From a virus, in IMG/VR virus record IMGVR_UViG_3300042465_002544, positions 1 to 64,000 of that record: a stretch of DNA of 64,000 bases; one strand, given 5' to 3'. Both the position numbers and the translations under genes were made by a program. This document shows, one piece after another, positions 62,205-64,000 of the stretch. Under the pieces are notes generated by a model, which was not told the DNA's origin, made no database searches, and was given only the letters and a program-made list of their open reading frames with translations. The stretch's first letter is position 1; each line of letters opens with the position of its first letter.

Positions 62205-62417
62205 ATGTTAGTTACAAACTACGCTTATGCACATAAGATGGTAGATAATAATCATTCCTTATCTTGGGATGGTTGGAATATTATAGAGTTTAAGCCAAAT
62301 CCAGATGCATATTTTATGCCAAGTGGTGTGTTTAAAAATCTTAAATGGGGAACTACAAATGTTTTTCCAATTACCGATCAAGGATGGGATGTTCCAAAGC
62401 GTTATGCTAGAGGATGA
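62205..62417 (+). CDS. Protein of unknown function
   Basis: 70 residues, about 20-nt leader after the promoter. Aromatic-rich with HSLSWDGWNIIEFKPNPDAY and a GTTNVFPITDQGWD turn. The end overlaps the WhiB-like start by 14 nt. Similar small proteins often precede WhiB-like genes in actinophages, but no function is known here. Confidence 0.6.
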   Translation: MLVTNYAYAHKMVDNNHSLSWDGWNIIEFKPNPDAYFMPSGVFKNLKWGTTNVFPITDQGWDVPKRYARG

Positions 62418-62685
62418 GTGGGTCTTAAAAGCCCAATGCAGGGCTATGGATAAGGAAATGTTCTTTGACAAGTATGAGGAAGATGAAGATCTTGCCAAGG
62501 CTATTGATGAGAATGTATGCCTTCGTTGTCCTGTAATTAAAGAATGTTTTAACCAAGGCACAACCAATGAAGAATGGGGTGTTTGGGGTGGAATCTACCT
62601 TGTTGATGGTGAAATCAGTCAAGCAAGAAATGCACACAAATCAAAAGAGATCTGGCAAAGAATATTAGAGGCTGTAAATGACTAG
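62404..62685 (+). CDS. WhiB-family iron-sulphur regulator
   Basis: 93 residues from ATG 62404 (longer in-frame starts run through the previous gene and lack the family's usual N-terminus). Four cysteines in family spacing: C12 (KAQCRAMD), C39, C42 (CLRCP) and C48 (ECF), then the signature GVWGGIY and a basic KSKEIW end. WhiB-like proteins bind 4Fe-4S and the host primary sigma factor, and are confined to Actinobacteria and their phages. It may redirect host transcription or exclude other phages. Confidence 0.9.
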   Translation: MLEDEWVLKAQCRAMDKEMFFDKYEEDEDLAKAIDENVCLRCPVIKECFNQGTTNEEWGVWGGIYLVDGEISQARNAHKSKEIWQRILEAVND

Positions 62686-62935
62686 GTTTACTCCAGAAAT
62701 CTTAGCAGCATTAAAGTCTGTAAAGAAACCATATGGAAACTTTACAGTAGACTTTGTAGAGTTTCCTAGCTATCTTGCTGCAAGAACATATGAGAACGAA
62801 GTAATGGCAATGAGTGATGGTCAACAAGTAAGTGTGCTTGAATATCTTCACCAGCTTCGTGGCATTGTAGAAGCATTTGGAATACCCTTTCATTTTGATG
62901 GTGCTAAAGGCGATCCGCCAAGGAGTGTTGGGTAA
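62678..62935 (+). CDS. Protein of unknown function
   Basis: 85 residues, overlapping WhiB by 8 nt. FTPEILAALKSVKKPYGNFT followed by a helix (LAARTYENEVMAMSDGQQVS) and a terminal loop. No motif recognised. Confidence 0.55.
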   Translation: MTRFTPEILAALKSVKKPYGNFTVDFVEFPSYLAARTYENEVMAMSDGQQVSVLEYLHQLRGIVEAFGIPFHFDGAKGDPPRSVG

Positions 62936-63117
62936 TGTTTTATCGTTTAGTTTGGATGATTGAAGAGCAGACTACTGCTGAATTAGTTTCTTTTGGTGCT
63001 CACTCATCTCGTGTGCAATTTACACACGAGGGTATTCACTACGATGAAGTTGTTATGAATGAAGATTTTATCCCACTAGATGATTTAGGCATTGAGCATG
63101 AAATTATGGAAGACTAA
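62935..63117 (+). CDS. Small protein of unknown function
   Basis: 60 residues, ATG overlapping the previous stop. Beta-rich, acidic. Overlaps the next start by one base. Not recognised. Confidence 0.5.
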   Translation: MFYRLVWMIEEQTTAELVSFGAHSSRVQFTHEGIHYDEVVMNEDFIPLDDLGIEHEIMED

Positions 63118-64000
63118 TGAAAATTAATGAGTTAGATTTACCAGAAGATGCTTGTATTTTACACCTATCACCATTTCCTCCAGATGCAAAATGGGGTGGT
63201 CCTATTAGATCAGAGCAAATATTTAATGTAATTAAAGACTTATATCCAAAGTCAGAAGTCCTACACGTTGACCAACTAATAGCTGAACTTAATTCAGATA
63301 TTCCAGAATGGGCAAAGCACGATCACCCACAACTATCAGATATCCTAATGTTATTTAAAGACTTTCATACAGAGGACCATTTTGATAATGTTCCAGATGC
63401 TATAATTTTTGATCATCCTTGGCTATGGACAGAAGCAAAAAAACTAAAAGAAATTTTTCCAAAGACAAAACTAATACATTCAAGCCACAATATTGAGTTT
63501 TTAACAAAGTCTGAATTATTAAAAGGGCTTGACCAAAATGCTAAAATAGATGCAGTCAAATATGTTAGAAGCATTGAAGAAGAGATTGCTAAAGAATGTG
63601 ATTTAATATTATGTGTCACAGAATTAGATAAACTTTGGTTTCAAAATAATGGTGCAAAGAATGTTATTGATGCAAACAATGGAACACTAACAACTCCACA
63701 AAGAGTTTCCTCTACTAATAAATATGCTTTAGTTATTGGTTCTGGACACCCCCCAAATGTAGAAGGTTCTATTAAATACCTTTATGATGCAACAGAATGG
63801 ATGCCAGAGAACTCAAGACTAATCTATGTTGGCAGTATCTGTGAGGGTCTTCGTGGAAATGTTGGAAGAGAAATAGATTTAGCTAAAGATACAGAGGTTG
63901 TTTTCTTAGGATCAAGATCAGATGAAGAATTAAATAAACTTATTGCATCTGCAAATGTAATCCTTCTTCCTATTCCATATGGGGGCGGTAGTAATTTAAA
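63117..64000 (+). CDS. Second glycosyltransferase, GT-B type (partial)
   Basis: At least 294 codons, running off the right end. First half: ILHLSPFPPDAKWGGPIRSE, typical of the acceptor-binding N-domain; IIFDHPWLW, LIHSSHNIEFLT. Second half begins at KYALVIGSGHPPNVEGS and continues SRLIYVGSI, VVFLGSRSDEELNKLIASAN and LLPIPYGGGSN, the GT4-like donor region (the usual E-G-x-x-x-x-x-E part lies beyond the window). Different subfamily from 42121-43176. Sugar and acceptor unknown. Confidence 0.78.
   Translation, partial: MKINELDLPEDACILHLSPFPPDAKWGGPIRSEQIFNVIKDLYPKSEVLHVDQLIAELNSDIPEWAKHDHPQLSDILMLFKDFHTEDHFDNVPDAIIFDHPWLWTEAKKLKEIFPKTKLIHSSHNIEFLTKSELLKGLDQNAKIDAVKYVRSIEEEIAKECDLILCVTELDKLWFQNNGAKNVIDANNGTLTTPQRVSSTNKYALVIGSGHPPNVEGSIKYLYDATEWMPENSRLIYVGSICEGLRGNVGREIDLAKDTEVVFLGSRSDEELNKLIASANVILLPIPYGGGSNL

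Noticed and set aside
62305-62403. Longer N-terminus for the WhiB-like protein
   Set aside because: It overlaps the previous gene, has no ribosome site of its own, and the family starts close to the first cysteine.
1-64000. Integrase, attachment site, insertion sequence or prophage repressor
   Set aside because: No recombinase, terminal repeats, target duplications or CI-like gene were found; the phage looks lytic.

Overview
The window is an AT-rich segment of a large lytic tailed-phage genome (siphovirus-like tail genes, all clear genes on the + strand, no integrase or immunity repressor seen). Three things point to an actinobacterial host: a WhiB-family protein (62404-62685), a secreted transglycosylase-like lysin of the type common in Actinobacteria (52009-52512), and a phage tmRNA whose tag ends in AFALAA, as in Streptomyces. 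The AT-rich composition and many leaderless starts would suit a low-GC (for example freshwater) actinobacterium, but the host species is inference.

Layout. 1-4423: end of the head genes, head-tail connector, head closure, neck, tail terminator, tail tube, and the two tail assembly chaperone reading frames joined by a -1 frameshift. 4416-14999: a 3527-residue tape measure protein with globular domains inserted between repeated GGRxxGYxDxS-like linkers. 15002-29343: distal tail, hub, fibre and other virion proteins. 29421-42136: replication and recombination (metallophosphatase, DnaB-type helicase, DnaG-type primase, ssDNA-binding protein, DNA polymerase III alpha, MazG-like enzyme, RecA, Cas4-like nuclease, RuvC-like resolvase). 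42121-46515: glycosyltransferase, DUF3310, FmdB-like zinc ribbon, terminase small and large subunits. 46563-49205: six tRNAs, M23 peptidase, compact tmRNA and a membrane protein (possible holin). 49202-53237: small genes including a HAD polynucleotide-phosphatase-like protein, a complete methylglyoxal synthase, transglycosylase-like lysin, tRNA-Thr and thioredoxin. 53256-62145: a second tail-fibre block with three tandem collar-domain proteins. 62205-64000: WhiB-like regulator, small genes and the start of a second glycosyltransferase.

Expression. Genes are tightly packed with TAATG or ATGA overlaps. Promoters match TTGACA-N17-TATAAT well. At about ten genes the -10 box ends only 5-7 nt before the ATG, so transcription should begin at the start codon (leaderless mRNA). 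Several promoters carry different inverted repeats over the spacer or -10, probably operators or 5' hairpins.

Most unusual features: the beads-on-a-string tape measure with three ADP-ribosyltransferase-like repeats; the two-pseudoknot tmRNA with a consensus promoter inside it; the phage-encoded methylglyoxal synthase; a domain shared by two neighbouring fibre proteins that splits a fibronectin III fold; and the genome-wide leaderless design.
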